Both the position numbers and the translations under genes were made by a program. From Allocatelliglobosispora scoriae (GTDB lineage: Bacteria > Actinomycetota > Actinomycetes > Mycobacteriales > Micromonosporaceae), in assembly GCF_014204945.1 (NCBI RefSeq), contig NZ_JACHMN010000003.1, forward strand, positions 1,488,001-1,552,000: a stretch of 64,000 bases of DNA, given 5' to 3'. Each line of letters opens with the position of its first letter. The stretch's first letter is position 1. Under the pieces are notes generated by a model. It saw only the letters and a program-made list of their open reading frames with translations. It searched no databases and was not told the DNA's origin. This document shows positions 1 through 7,966 of the stretch, piece after piece.

Positions 1-1569
1 GACTTCAGCCTCAACCAGGCGGTCGGGCTGCGGCTCACGCCGAACTCCGCCTCGATCGACTACGTGCTGGACCTCGCCGAGCTCGCCCTCGTCGCCGAGC
101 GGCCCCGGATCGACGGCGGCTACCCGGGGCGGACCTGTGACGCGGCGGCCGAGCGGATCACCCTCGCCGTCGGCGGTCGCCGAGTGGAGCTGCTGGCCAG
201 GGCGGGCGCCCTGACCTTCCCGGCCGGGGCGGGCGGGCTCGACACGATGCGGCTGGAGTGCCGACTCGTGGCGGACGTCCACATCGCCGCGCCGGTGGAG
301 ATCTCCCTGCGCAACGACGCGTACGCCGACCGGCTCGGCTGGCGCGAGATCACCGCGCTGGGGGAGGGGGTGGCGCTCGGCGGGTCCGGCGTGCCCGCCT
401 CCGCCAGTCCCAGTCGGCGGCTGATGGCGTACCCCCCGGGTGGTTCGCGGGATGAGCGCGAGGTGCGGCTGAGCGCGCGGCCCGGGACGGCGGTGGCGGC
501 GGGCCTCGGCGGGGCCGCCCTCCCCGCCGAGCAGAGCCGGTCGGCGGCGCTGACCGCGTGGTTCACGGCGCTGGTGGGGCGTCCGCAGCTGACGGTGGGG
601 CTCGGGCTGCTCGGTTTCGCCGGTGCGCTGCTGCTCGGTGCCGGGCACGCGGCGGCGCCGGGGCACGGCAAGACGGTGATGGCGGCCTATATGTTGGGAC
701 GGCGCGGGCGGCGGCGGCAGGCGCTGACGATCGCGGCCACCGTGACCGCCACGCACACGGCCGGGGTGCTGGTGCTGGGCCTGGTGATCGCCGCCTCGTT
801 CACGCTGGCGCCGCAGTCGCTCTACCGGTGGCTCGCGGTCGCGAACGGACTGCTCGTCGCGGCGATCGGCGCGGCCCTGCTCCGCCGGGCCCTGCGCGGC
901 GACGCCGGCCACTCCCACTCCCACGGCGGCCACGCGCACCCCCACCCGCATCCGCACTCCGGCGGCGGCCATGGGCACCCGCACTCCCATGACGGCCATG
1001 CGAGTCTGCCCTCTCGCGACGACCACGCGCATCCGCACGACGACCACTCGCATCCGCACGACGACCACTCGCATCCGCACGACGACCATGCGCGTCCGCA
1101 TGACCAGGACCACGCGCATCCGCATGGCGACCACGGCGATCACACGCACGACGACCACGAGCATTCGCACGACCACGGCGACCACGGGCATTCGCACGAT
1201 CACGATCACGATCACGACCACGACCACGACCACGGGCCGAGTCGGCGGGCGCTGCTCGCGATGGGGTTCGCGGGCGGCATGACGCCGAGCCCGTCGGCGG
1301 TGGTGGTGCTGCTGGGGGCGGCTGCCCTCGGCCGGGCCTGGTACGGCGTGCTGCTCGTCCTCGCCTACGGCGCGGGGATGGCGCTGACCCTGACCGGCGT
1401 CGGTTTTCTGCTGGCCCGCTTCCACGACCGGCTCGGCGGGCTGATCACCGCGGGTCCCGGCGCGCTCCTGCTGCGCCGCGCACCCGTCGTGGCCGCCGCC
1501 GTGGTGGTCCTGGTAGGCCTGGGCGTAGCGGCATTCGCCCTCAACGACCTCACCGGCCTCGTTTTTTAG
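1..1569 (+). CDS. NicO-family nickel/cobalt transporter with His-rich loop (5' end cut off by window)
   Basis: The reading frame is open from base 1, so the start lies upstream of the window. The first part is an extracytoplasmic domain including 'DYVLDLAELA'. A NicO/RcnA-type membrane domain follows, with 'GHAAAPGHGKT' in an early helix and 'GGMTPSPSA' after the loop. Between them, roughly nt 905-1235, is a cytoplasmic loop built almost entirely of His, Asp and Pro (HDDHSHPHDD-type repeats), a likely metal-binding segment. Families with this layout export or import Ni2+/Co2+ across the inner membrane. The stop codon runs into a palindromic repeat. Next is a convergent B12-binding MerR regulator, which makes a cobalt link attractive but unproven. 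Direction of transport cannot be told from sequence. Confidence 0.85.
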   Translation, partial: DFSLNQAVGLRLTPNSASIDYVLDLAELALVAERPRIDGGYPGRTCDAAAERITLAVGGRRVELLARAGALTFPAGAGGLDTMRLECRLVADVHIAAPVEISLRNDAYADRLGWREITALGEGVALGGSGVPASASPSRRLMAYPPGGSRDEREVRLSARPGTAVAAGLGGAALPAEQSRSAALTAWFTALVGRPQLTVGLGLLGFAGALLLGAGHAAAPGHGKTVMAAYMLGRRGRRRQALTIAATVTATHTAGVLVLGLVIAASFTLAPQSLYRWLAVANGLLVAAIGAALLRRALRGDAGHSHSHGGHAHPHPHPHSGGGHGHPHSHDGHASLPSRDDHAHPHDDHSHPHDDHSHPHDDHARPHDQDHAHPHGDHGDHTHDDHEHSHDHGDHGHSHDHDHDHDHDHDHGPSRRALLAMGFAGGMTPSPSAVVVLLGAAALGRAWYGVLLVLAYGAGMALTLTGVGFLLARFHDRLGGLITAGPGALLLRRAPVVAAAVVVLVGLGVAAFALNDLTGLVF

Positions 1570-1594
1570 GACCGACTCTTCAAGAGTTGGTCCT
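1568..1594. repeat. Family A palindrome, copy A1
   Basis: Near-perfect palindrome with the core AACTCTTCAAGAGTT flanked by GGACC/GGTCC. It begins on the last two bases of the preceding gene's stop codon. It is inverted relative to copy A2 at 1626-1651, so the pair can also form one large hairpin. Located between convergent genes, it could act as a bidirectional terminator. Confidence 0.85.
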
Positions 1595-1625
1595 AAAAAT
1601 GCGCGCCGACGGACGGACGTCCTTC

Positions 1626-1651
1626 GGACCAACTCTTGAAGAGTCGGTCCT
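1626..1651. repeat. Family A palindrome, copy A2
   Basis: Reverse complement of copy A1 over 26 bases, including the same off-palindrome base pair near the end. The two copies enclose about 31 bases. Further family members lie at 27651, 27722, 39936, 41813, 42100 and 50922. Confidence 0.85.
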
Positions 1652-1678
1652 AAGGACGGCGACGGGAACGCACAAGAT

Positions 1679-2581
1679 TCACAGTGCGGCGCGCTGGACC
1701 GGGCGGGGGAGCGGGGGTGCCGCCGTCACCAGGGCCACCGCCTCGCTCAGGTTCCTCGGACGGGGGATCCCGGCGGGCAGGTCCAGCCAGCCGGGGCCGG
1801 CGGCGACGATGAGCTTGGGCCGGGGCCGGGTCGCCGCGACCTCGGCGAGCTGCCGGTGATCGCCGGTCTCGGTCGTCTGCGACCAGAGGAAGAGCACGTC
1901 GGGGCCGGTACGGCGGATCGTCGCCTGCAGCGCGGCGGGCGGCACCCGGGCACCCAGGACGCGCGTGGCGACACCGCGCTCGCTCAGCGCGGCCGAGAGC
2001 GCCTCCAGCGGCAGCGTGTGCTGCTCCTCGTCGGCGCAGGCGAGCAGCACCTTCGCCCGGGTGGAGGGAGGGTGCACGGCGCCGAGTGCCGCGGAGACGG
2101 TGCCCGAGAGCAGGTGCTCGACCTCGACGAGGGCCTGGGTGGCGGCGTGCTTGCGCCCCACCGCGAGCAGCACCGGCACGATCATGCCGGTCCAGGTCTC
2201 GACGACGCCGTGCTCGGCGATGGCAGCGGCGAGCAGTTCGCGCATGGCGGCCGCGTCGAGTCGCATCGCGGCCCGGGCCAGCCCGCGCGTCGCCGGTCCG
2301 GCTGTGCCGACCGCGAGGGTGTTGCCGCCGCCGTCGCGGCTGGGAGCGGGGCGGCGCTGCTCCAGGACCCACGCCGCGGCCTGGGCGGGCGGGACGCCCT
2401 CGGTGGTGAGCCGGCGCATCATGGCGAGGCGGTCGAGGTCGGCGGGGAGGTAGCGGCGGTGCCGCCCGGGGCGGTGGTCCTGCGGTCCCAGCCCGTAGCG
2501 GCTGTCCCAGGTGCGCAGTGTCGTCACCGCGATGCCGAGGTGGCGGGCGACATCTCCCGCCGTCAGACCCTCGCCGGACAT
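1679..2581 (-). CDS. MerR-family regulator with cobalamin-binding (CarH/LitR-like) sensor domain
   Basis: The N-terminal ~75 residues form a MerR winged helix ('AGDVARHLGIAVTTLRTWDSR'-type helix-turn-helix). A four-helix bundle follows with 'VEVEHLLSG', then a Rossmann B12-binding domain with 'DEEQHTLPLEAL', whose His is at the place of the lower axial cobalt ligand in CarH. CarH-type proteins repress promoters in the dark when adenosylcobalamin is bound. In the Wx9EH bundle motif of CarH the Trp appears to be His here (Hx9EH), so the light or cofactor response may differ. I chose the ATG at 2581 because a GAGGGG ribosome site lies about 9 bases upstream; a GTG nine bases earlier would overlap that site. 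It diverges from the protease gene and converges on the NicO gene. Confidence 0.8.
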   Translation of the reverse strand: MSGEGLTAGDVARHLGIAVTTLRTWDSRYGLGPQDHRPGRHRRYLPADLDRLAMMRRLTTEGVPPAQAAAWVLEQRRPAPSRDGGGNTLAVGTAGPATRGLARAAMRLDAAAMRELLAAAIAEHGVVETWTGMIVPVLLAVGRKHAATQALVEVEHLLSGTVSAALGAVHPPSTRAKVLLACADEEQHTLPLEALSAALSERGVATRVLGARVPPAALQATIRRTGPDVLFLWSQTTETGDHRQLAEVAATRPRPKLIVAAGPGWLDLPAGIPRPRNLSEAVALVTAAPPLPRPVQRAAL

Positions 2582-2591
2582 CGCGCTCACC

Positions 2592-2830
2592 CCCTCATCA
2601 CGACAAGCCGACTCTAACCGTCACGATCTCCAGGGGCTCCCGGAACCCGGCAAATCGACTTGTCAATCGATGCAACAAACGTACTCCGACTGCTGTCCGC
2701 CGCCGACGGCCGACCGATTTCCCGTCAATCATTGACACATTCGAATTAATCTGGCTTCCTGGTTCCGGACACACACCAACGCCGCCTGGTGTGACGGTCC
2801 CTCGTGTGCACCACCCATCAGGAGGTCCCT
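2592..2830. promoter_or_regulatory. Divergent promoter region between MerR regulator and secreted protease
   Basis: A 240-bp gap, less G+C-rich than its surroundings, between two divergent genes. TTGACA hexamers occur at 2732-2737 on the plus strand and at 2666-2661 on the minus strand. I could not pair either with a convincing -10 box. This is where a B12-type MerR regulator would be expected to control itself and possibly the protease. Confidence 0.35.
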
Positions 2831-4126
2831 TTGCTTAGGCGGCTGGGCATGACTGCCCTCAGCGTGCTGCTCGTCGCGGCGTTCACACCGCAACCCGCGC
2901 GGGCCAACCCCACTTTCCCCTATCCGTGGCCGGACTACTCGGTCGTGCCCGTGCTCTTCGTGCCGACGGACTGGTCGGTGAGCGACCCGGAAGTGCAGAA
3001 CGAGGCAGCCTCGATCACCGCGGCCATGGCCGAGATCCGCACCTTCTACGCCACCAACAACGGCGGCAAGACCTTCCGCCTCAACGCGCTGCAGGTCGTG
3101 CAGGCCAACAGTGCGAAGGAGGCCTACGGGATCACCCACGACACGAGCAAGGACCTCTACGTCGACCGGGTGAGCCTCTCGCCGAACTTCGAGCACCTCG
3201 TCGTGAGCGAGCTCTACGCCCGGGGCTTCCCCACCCCGCCGGCGCAGAACCAGGCCGGCTACTCCACCCTGATCTTCGCCAAGGGCGCCGGCGGGTACGC
3301 CGGTGGCCGCGCCTACCCGGGTGTCCAGGGTGGCCACGCGATCCTCGGTGACTGGGCCATCGACAGCCTGGAGGGCGACCTCGCCGAGTGGCAGTACCCG
3401 TGGGGCTCCGGCAAGCGGCTGCAGACCGGTGCCGCCGCCCACGAGCTCGGCCACTCCTTCACCCTGCCGCACCCGGACGGCACCACCTGGCCCTACACCT
3501 CCACCGTGATGGGCAACTGGTGGGACTACCCGGCGATCGGGCTCAACAACAACGACCGCAGCCTGCTCGCCGCCGACCGGCCGCTCTTCTTCCCCGCTCC
3601 GCCGCCCCTGATCCCGGCCGCACCGACGGGCCAGCTCGCCGTGGCGCAGAGCGGCACGAGCGTCCGGGTGACCTGGGCCGACAACTCGAACAACGAGACC
3701 AGCTTCCAGATCTACAACGGCGTCACCACGGTCAGCGTCGGCGCCAACGCCACCTCCTACACGCAGACCGGGCTCGCGCCGGGCACCTACATGTGCTTCG
3801 CGATCAAGGCGGTCAACGCGGCCGGCAGTTCGGCGTGGACGCCGTACGCGTGCACGACGACCCCGACCGTGCCGGTGGCGCCGACCATCGGGACCGCGAC
3901 CCCGCTGAGCACCTCGCAGATCCGGGTGACCTGGACCGACCGGTCGAACAACGAGACCGGATTCCAGATCTACGACGGTGTCGGCTACTTCACCGTCGGC
4001 GCCAACGCCACCAGCTTCACCAGGACCGGGCTCGCCTCGAAGACCTACATGTGCTTCGCGGTCAGGTCCTACAACCTGGCGGGTTACTCCGCCTGGACGC
4101 CGTACGCCTGCACGTCAACCCTCTAG
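2831..4126 (+). CDS. Secreted zinc metalloprotease with two C-terminal fibronectin type III domains
   Basis: The start is TTG, chosen because a perfect AGGAGG lies six bases upstream and the protein then begins directly with a Sec signal peptide ending near 'PQPARA'. The catalytic domain has 'HELGHSFTLPH' at about residues 204-214, a HExxHxxxxxH zinc site, followed by 'VMGNWW', which may serve as the Met-turn of metzincin-like proteases. Two similar Fn3 repeats follow (about residues 258-345 and 345-431), both with 'VTWxDxSNNETxFQIY' and paired cysteines. Fn3 modules are common in actinobacterial secreted enzymes acting on polymers. The substrate is unknown. A strong terminator hairpin follows within four bases of the stop. 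Confidence 0.75.
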   Translation: MLRRLGMTALSVLLVAAFTPQPARANPTFPYPWPDYSVVPVLFVPTDWSVSDPEVQNEAASITAAMAEIRTFYATNNGGKTFRLNALQVVQANSAKEAYGITHDTSKDLYVDRVSLSPNFEHLVVSELYARGFPTPPAQNQAGYSTLIFAKGAGGYAGGRAYPGVQGGHAILGDWAIDSLEGDLAEWQYPWGSGKRLQTGAAAHELGHSFTLPHPDGTTWPYTSTVMGNWWDYPAIGLNNNDRSLLAADRPLFFPAPPPLIPAAPTGQLAVAQSGTSVRVTWADNSNNETSFQIYNGVTTVSVGANATSYTQTGLAPGTYMCFAIKAVNAAGSSAWTPYACTTTPTVPVAPTIGTATPLSTSQIRVTWTDRSNNETGFQIYDGVGYFTVGANATSFTRTGLASKTYMCFAVRSYNLAGYSAWTPYACTSTL

Positions 4127-4129
4127 CGC

Positions 4130-4162
4130 CAAGCGGTGGGTCCATCGTGGACCCACCGCTTG
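4130..4162 (+). terminator. Strong hairpin terminator after protease gene
   Basis: Perfect 15-bp stem (CAAGCGGTGGGTCCA with its complement) and a 3-base loop, starting four bases after the stop codon. There is no long T tail, as is usual in actinobacteria. Confidence 0.75.
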
Positions 4163-4199
4163 CCCCGGTGTGATCTCATTCAGCACGGGGAGGTGCCGG

Positions 4200-6077
4200 G
4201 TGACGGTCGACGGCTTGGACACGGCGGGATTCAACGAGGCGGAGCTCGCCCTGGCGGCGGGATTCGTCCGGGGCGAGCCGGTACGCACCGACGGCGCCGA
4301 GGTCCGCGGCTCGGTCATCGCCCGGGTGCTCTGCCGGCCCGGCGCCGAGACCGGTGCGTGGCCCCGGCCGGTGCTGCGCCTCATCGGTGCCCGGATCACC
4401 GGCGAGCTCGACCTCTCCTTCGTGGAGGTCGCGCACCCGCTGATCCTGGAGGACTGCGATGTCGAGCAGACCCCCGGGTTCTACTGGAGCCGGCTCAACT
4501 TCGTCAGCTTCCGCAACTCCCGGCTGCCCGGCCTGCTCGCCGCCAACGCCACCATCGACGGCCACCTGCGGCTCCTCGGCGCCCGGATCGACGGCGAGGT
4601 CAACCTCAAGGGCGCGAAGATCACCGGTGGGCTGCTGCTCAACCGCGCGCACCTCACCGTGCCGGGCGGGATGGCGCTCGACGCCGAGCGGGCCGAGATC
4701 GGCGGCGACATCCTCGCGGGCAGCGGCTTCCGGATGTCCGGTGCGATGCGCCTCTTCCAGGCCACGATCGCGGGCGGCGTGCTGATGGACGGCGCCGTCG
4801 TCGAGGGCGGCGGCGAGGGCAGCAGGTACGGCGTCATCGCGGCCGACAGCGTGGAGATCCGCGGCGGCTTCTCCATGCGCGGCGCCGCCGTCGCGGGCGA
4901 GATCAGCCTGCGGCACGGCCGGATCGGCGGCGCGGTCACCCTCAGCGGCGCCACGCTGGACAATCCGGACGGGGTGGCGTTGCGGCTGGACCGGGCCGAG
5001 GTCAACGCCGGGGTCAACCTGCACGACGGGTGCGTGATCACCGGCGAGACCCGGATGGTGAGCGCCCAGGTCGGCCGGACCCTGCGGCTGCGCGGCGGCA
5101 CCTTCCGCAATCCCGGCGGGTTCGCCCTGCTCGCCGACGGGCTCGCCCTCGACGGCAACCTCGACGGTCAGGAACTCGTCGCGGAGGGCGAGGTGAGCAT
5201 CATCGAGGGCCGGGTGACCGGGCCGATCAAGTTCGAGGGCGCCTCGATGTCGAACCCGGGCGGGCGCTCCCTGCGGACCACCGGCATCGTCGCCGGCTCC
5301 ATCATGAACTGCTGCGACGGCTTCACCGCCACCGGGCGCGTCTCGGTGACGTCGGCCAAGGTCGGCAGCACCCTCTGCTTCGACGGGGCGACGCTGCTGG
5401 GGACGCCGGTGGCGCTGCGCGTCGTGCGTACCGAGGCGGGCACCCTGCGGATGAGCTTCGCCGAGCCGCCCGCGGGCCTGGTGGAGCTGCGGCACACGCG
5501 GATCGGCCTGCTGCGCGACGCGCGCGCGAGCTGGCCCGCCGCGCTGGACCTGGACGGCGTGACCTACCAGACGATGGAGCCGCTGCTCCCGGCCGCGCAG
5601 CGGCTGGAGTGGCTCGCCCGCGCGCCGGGACTGCCGCCGCAGCCCTATGAGCAGCTCGCCGCGCACTACCGCCAGGCGGGCGACGATGCGGCCGCGCGGC
5701 GCGTCCTGCACGCGCGGCAGCAGCGCCAGCGCGCGTCGGGGTCGTGGCCGTCGCGCGCCTGGGGCTGGCTGCAGGACATCACCGTGGGGTACGGCTACCG
5801 CCCGCAACGCGCAGCGGGGTGGCTGGCGGCGCTGCTCGCCCTCGGCACGATCGCGTTCAGCCTGCGCCCGCCGGTGCCGATCACGTCGCCGGGACCGCAC
5901 TTCAACGCGCTCATCTACACGTTGGACCTGCTGCTGCCCGTGGTGAGCTTCGGACAGGAGACCGCGTTCGAGCCCCGCGGCGGCCAGCAGTGGCTCGCGT
6001 ACGTGCTGATCATCGCCGGCTGGACCCTCGCGACGACGGCGGCGGCGGGCTTCACCCGGGCGATGAGCCGTTCGTAG
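4200..6077 (+). CDS. Membrane protein with long beta-helix repeat domain; function unknown
   Basis: 625 residues, starting at a GTG preceded by GGAGG; the open frame extends upstream but would cross the terminator. Residues ~20-450 consist of degenerate ~20-residue repeats ('GARIDGEVNLKGAKITGGLLL', 'GAxVxGEIxLRxGRIGGAVTL') typical of a right-handed beta-helix like those of pentapeptide-repeat or bactofilin-like proteins. An alpha-helical part ('AAHYRQAGDDAAARRVLHARQQ') follows. The C-terminus has two or three transmembrane segments with a loop 'LLLPVVSFGQETAF' that resembles a pore re-entrant region. Such proteins are often annotated 'membrane-associated oxidoreductase', but no cofactor motif is visible. 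It could be a surface scaffold or a channel with a cytosolic beta-helix. Confidence 0.6.
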   Translation: MTVDGLDTAGFNEAELALAAGFVRGEPVRTDGAEVRGSVIARVLCRPGAETGAWPRPVLRLIGARITGELDLSFVEVAHPLILEDCDVEQTPGFYWSRLNFVSFRNSRLPGLLAANATIDGHLRLLGARIDGEVNLKGAKITGGLLLNRAHLTVPGGMALDAERAEIGGDILAGSGFRMSGAMRLFQATIAGGVLMDGAVVEGGGEGSRYGVIAADSVEIRGGFSMRGAAVAGEISLRHGRIGGAVTLSGATLDNPDGVALRLDRAEVNAGVNLHDGCVITGETRMVSAQVGRTLRLRGGTFRNPGGFALLADGLALDGNLDGQELVAEGEVSIIEGRVTGPIKFEGASMSNPGGRSLRTTGIVAGSIMNCCDGFTATGRVSVTSAKVGSTLCFDGATLLGTPVALRVVRTEAGTLRMSFAEPPAGLVELRHTRIGLLRDARASWPAALDLDGVTYQTMEPLLPAAQRLEWLARAPGLPPQPYEQLAAHYRQAGDDAAARRVLHARQQRQRASGSWPSRAWGWLQDITVGYGYRPQRAAGWLAALLALGTIAFSLRPPVPITSPGPHFNALIYTLDLLLPVVSFGQETAFEPRGGQQWLAYVLIIAGWTLATTAAAGFTRAMSRS

Positions 6078-6112
6078 GTCCCGTCGCGTCGCGGTCCGTC
6101 GCGTTGCGGCCC

Positions 6113-6178
6113 GTCACGTTTTGCAGCAAAGCGTGGTCTCGCACCGCGAAATAACCACGCTTTGCTGCAAAACGTGAC
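6113..6178. repeat. Family B 66-bp palindromic repeat, copy B1
   Basis: Inverted repeat with 24-base arms (beginning GTCACGTTTTGCAGCAAAGC) around an 18-base loop. Copies B2 (21800), B3 (41864) and B4 (45979) are exactly the same length, 66 bp. Confidence 0.9.
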
Positions 6179-6269
6179 ACGGCGCCCGGTGTGCTGACGA
6201 TATTGCGACATAGTGGACGCGCTGCTCTCGACGGGCGAGTGTCGGTGGTCGCCGGTAGCCTCCGTGTTG

Positions 6270-7931
6270 ATGATGAAATGGTTCACGCCCTTCGCCGCAC
6301 GACGCCTGCGTCGTGCCGCCCGGCAATACTTCGGTTGGACGACCCTGCGATCCGGACAGCTCGACGCCATGCGCGCGCTCTACCGGGGAAAGGACGCGCT
6401 GGTCATCCTGCCGACAGGCGGTGGCAAGTCCGCCGTCTACCAGGTGCCCGCGACGCTGCTCGGCCCGACGCTGGTGATCTCGCCGCTGCTCGCACTCCAG
6501 GCGGACCAGATCGCAGGCCTCAACGAGCGGGGCGACCCGATGCTGCGGGCGGTCCGGATCAGCTCCGCCGAGACGCCCCGGCAGCAGGAGCACGCCCTCG
6601 CCGAGATCAGGGCGGGCCGGGCCCGCTTCCTGTTCATCACGCCGGAGCAGCTCGCCAAGCCCGAGCGCCTCGCCGAGGTCAAGGCGCTCAAGCCCGCGCT
6701 CGTCGCGGTCGACGAGGCGCACTGCATCTCCGCCTGGGGCCACGAGTTCCGGCCGGACTATCTGGCGCTGGGCCACTACATCCGGGATCTCGGCCGGCCG
6801 CCGATCGTCGCGCTCACCGCGACCGCGTCGCCGCCGGTCCGCGACGACATCATCGCCCGCCTGGGCCTGAAGAACCCGACCACGGTCATCTCCGGTCTGG
6901 ACCGGCCCAACATCTCGCTCGCGGTGGACTACTGCTCGACCGACGCCGCCCGCTGGCGCAGCCTCGTGACCTTCCTGAAGACGCAGGGATCCGACCGGCA
7001 GGGCATCATCTACGTGCCGACCAGGCGCGCTGCGGAGGAGCTCGCGGCGAAGCTGACCGGTGCCGGGTTCCCGGCCGAGTTCTACCACGGCGGTCTCGGT
7101 TCCGGCGCCCGCGAGGAGCGGCACGAGGAGTTCCTCGCCGACTCGGCACCGATCATGGTCGCGACCTCGGCGTTCGGCATGGGGATCGACAAGCCCGACA
7201 TCCGCTATGTGGTGCACATGGCGCTGCCCGACTCGCCCGACAGCTACCAGCAGGAGATCGGCCGGGCCGGGCGTGACGGCCAGCCCGCGCAGGCGCTGCT
7301 GCTGTGGCGCGCCGAGGACGAGGCGCTCCAGCGCTACTTCACCGGCGGACCGCCCGATTTCAGCGAGCTCTGCCAGCTCGCCGTCGTGCTCCGCGAGGGC
7401 CCGACGAGCAAGACCGCGCTGGCGAAGAAGACCGGCCTCGGCGTGCGCAAGCTGCCGCAGCTGCTCGCCCTGCTGGAGGAGGTCGGCGCCGCCGCGACGC
7501 TCGCCAACAACCGCATCGTCGTGCCCACGCACGCGCCGCAGCCGTCGGTGGCGGCGAAGGCCGCGGTCGCCGAGGCCGAGCGGCGCCAGGCGCTGCAGCT
7601 CACCCGGGTCGAGATGATGCGCGGTTTCGCCCAGGGCACGGGCTGCCGCGGCCGCAAGTTGCTCGCCTACTTCGGCGAGCACGCGCCGGGCGACTGCGGG
7701 CACTGCGACAACTGCACCGCGGTTCCGCGCGCGGGTGCTCCCGCACCAGCCCCGGCTCAGCGCGGCGGCGAGCCCTTCGCCGTGCACAGCAGCGTCCGCC
7801 ACGGTGACTGGGGGATCGGCATGGTCCTCGCCTATGAGCAGGACAAGATGACCGTCCTCTTCGACGAGGTGGGCTACAAGACCCTCTCCGTGCCGGTGGT
7901 CGTGGGGCAGAAGCTGCTGGTCCCGGCATGA
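6270..7931 (+). CDS. recQ: RecQ-family ATP-dependent DNA helicase with C-terminal DUF3553-like domain
   Basis: A superfamily 2 helicase: motif I 'PTGGGKS', motif II 'VDEAHC', motif III 'LTATASP', 'TSAFGMGIDKPDIR' and 'QEIGRAGRDG'. A Cys4 zinc subdomain 'GCRGRKLLAYFG...CGHCDNC' follows. There is no HRDC domain; instead the last ~50 residues carry 'VRHGDWGIGMVL...VLFDEVGYKTL', a small beta-barrel of DUF3553 type found on actinobacterial RecQ proteins. RecQ enzymes unwind DNA 3' to 5' in recombination and replication-fork repair. Start choice is uncertain: ATG-ATG at 6270/6273 keeps the conserved N-terminus, and a GTG at 6213 is also in frame. No clear ribosome site is seen. Confidence 0.85.
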   Translation: MMKWFTPFAARRLRRAARQYFGWTTLRSGQLDAMRALYRGKDALVILPTGGGKSAVYQVPATLLGPTLVISPLLALQADQIAGLNERGDPMLRAVRISSAETPRQQEHALAEIRAGRARFLFITPEQLAKPERLAEVKALKPALVAVDEAHCISAWGHEFRPDYLALGHYIRDLGRPPIVALTATASPPVRDDIIARLGLKNPTTVISGLDRPNISLAVDYCSTDAARWRSLVTFLKTQGSDRQGIIYVPTRRAAEELAAKLTGAGFPAEFYHGGLGSGAREERHEEFLADSAPIMVATSAFGMGIDKPDIRYVVHMALPDSPDSYQQEIGRAGRDGQPAQALLLWRAEDEALQRYFTGGPPDFSELCQLAVVLREGPTSKTALAKKTGLGVRKLPQLLALLEEVGAAATLANNRIVVPTHAPQPSVAAKAAVAEAERRQALQLTRVEMMRGFAQGTGCRGRKLLAYFGEHAPGDCGHCDNCTAVPRAGAPAPAPAQRGGEPFAVHSSVRHGDWGIGMVLAYEQDKMTVLFDEVGYKTLSVPVVVGQKLLVPA

Positions 7932-7966
7932 GATGAGGCATTGACATCGCTTCATAGCATCGGCCG

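Noticed and set aside
971-1282. Thr/Arg-rich open frame overlapping the NicO histidine loop
   Set aside because: Out-of-frame reading of the CAC/GAC-rich repeat; no independent start signal.
4176-5900. 574-codon minus-strand open frame opposite the beta-helix protein
   Set aside because: Only reflects the high G+C third positions of the real gene.
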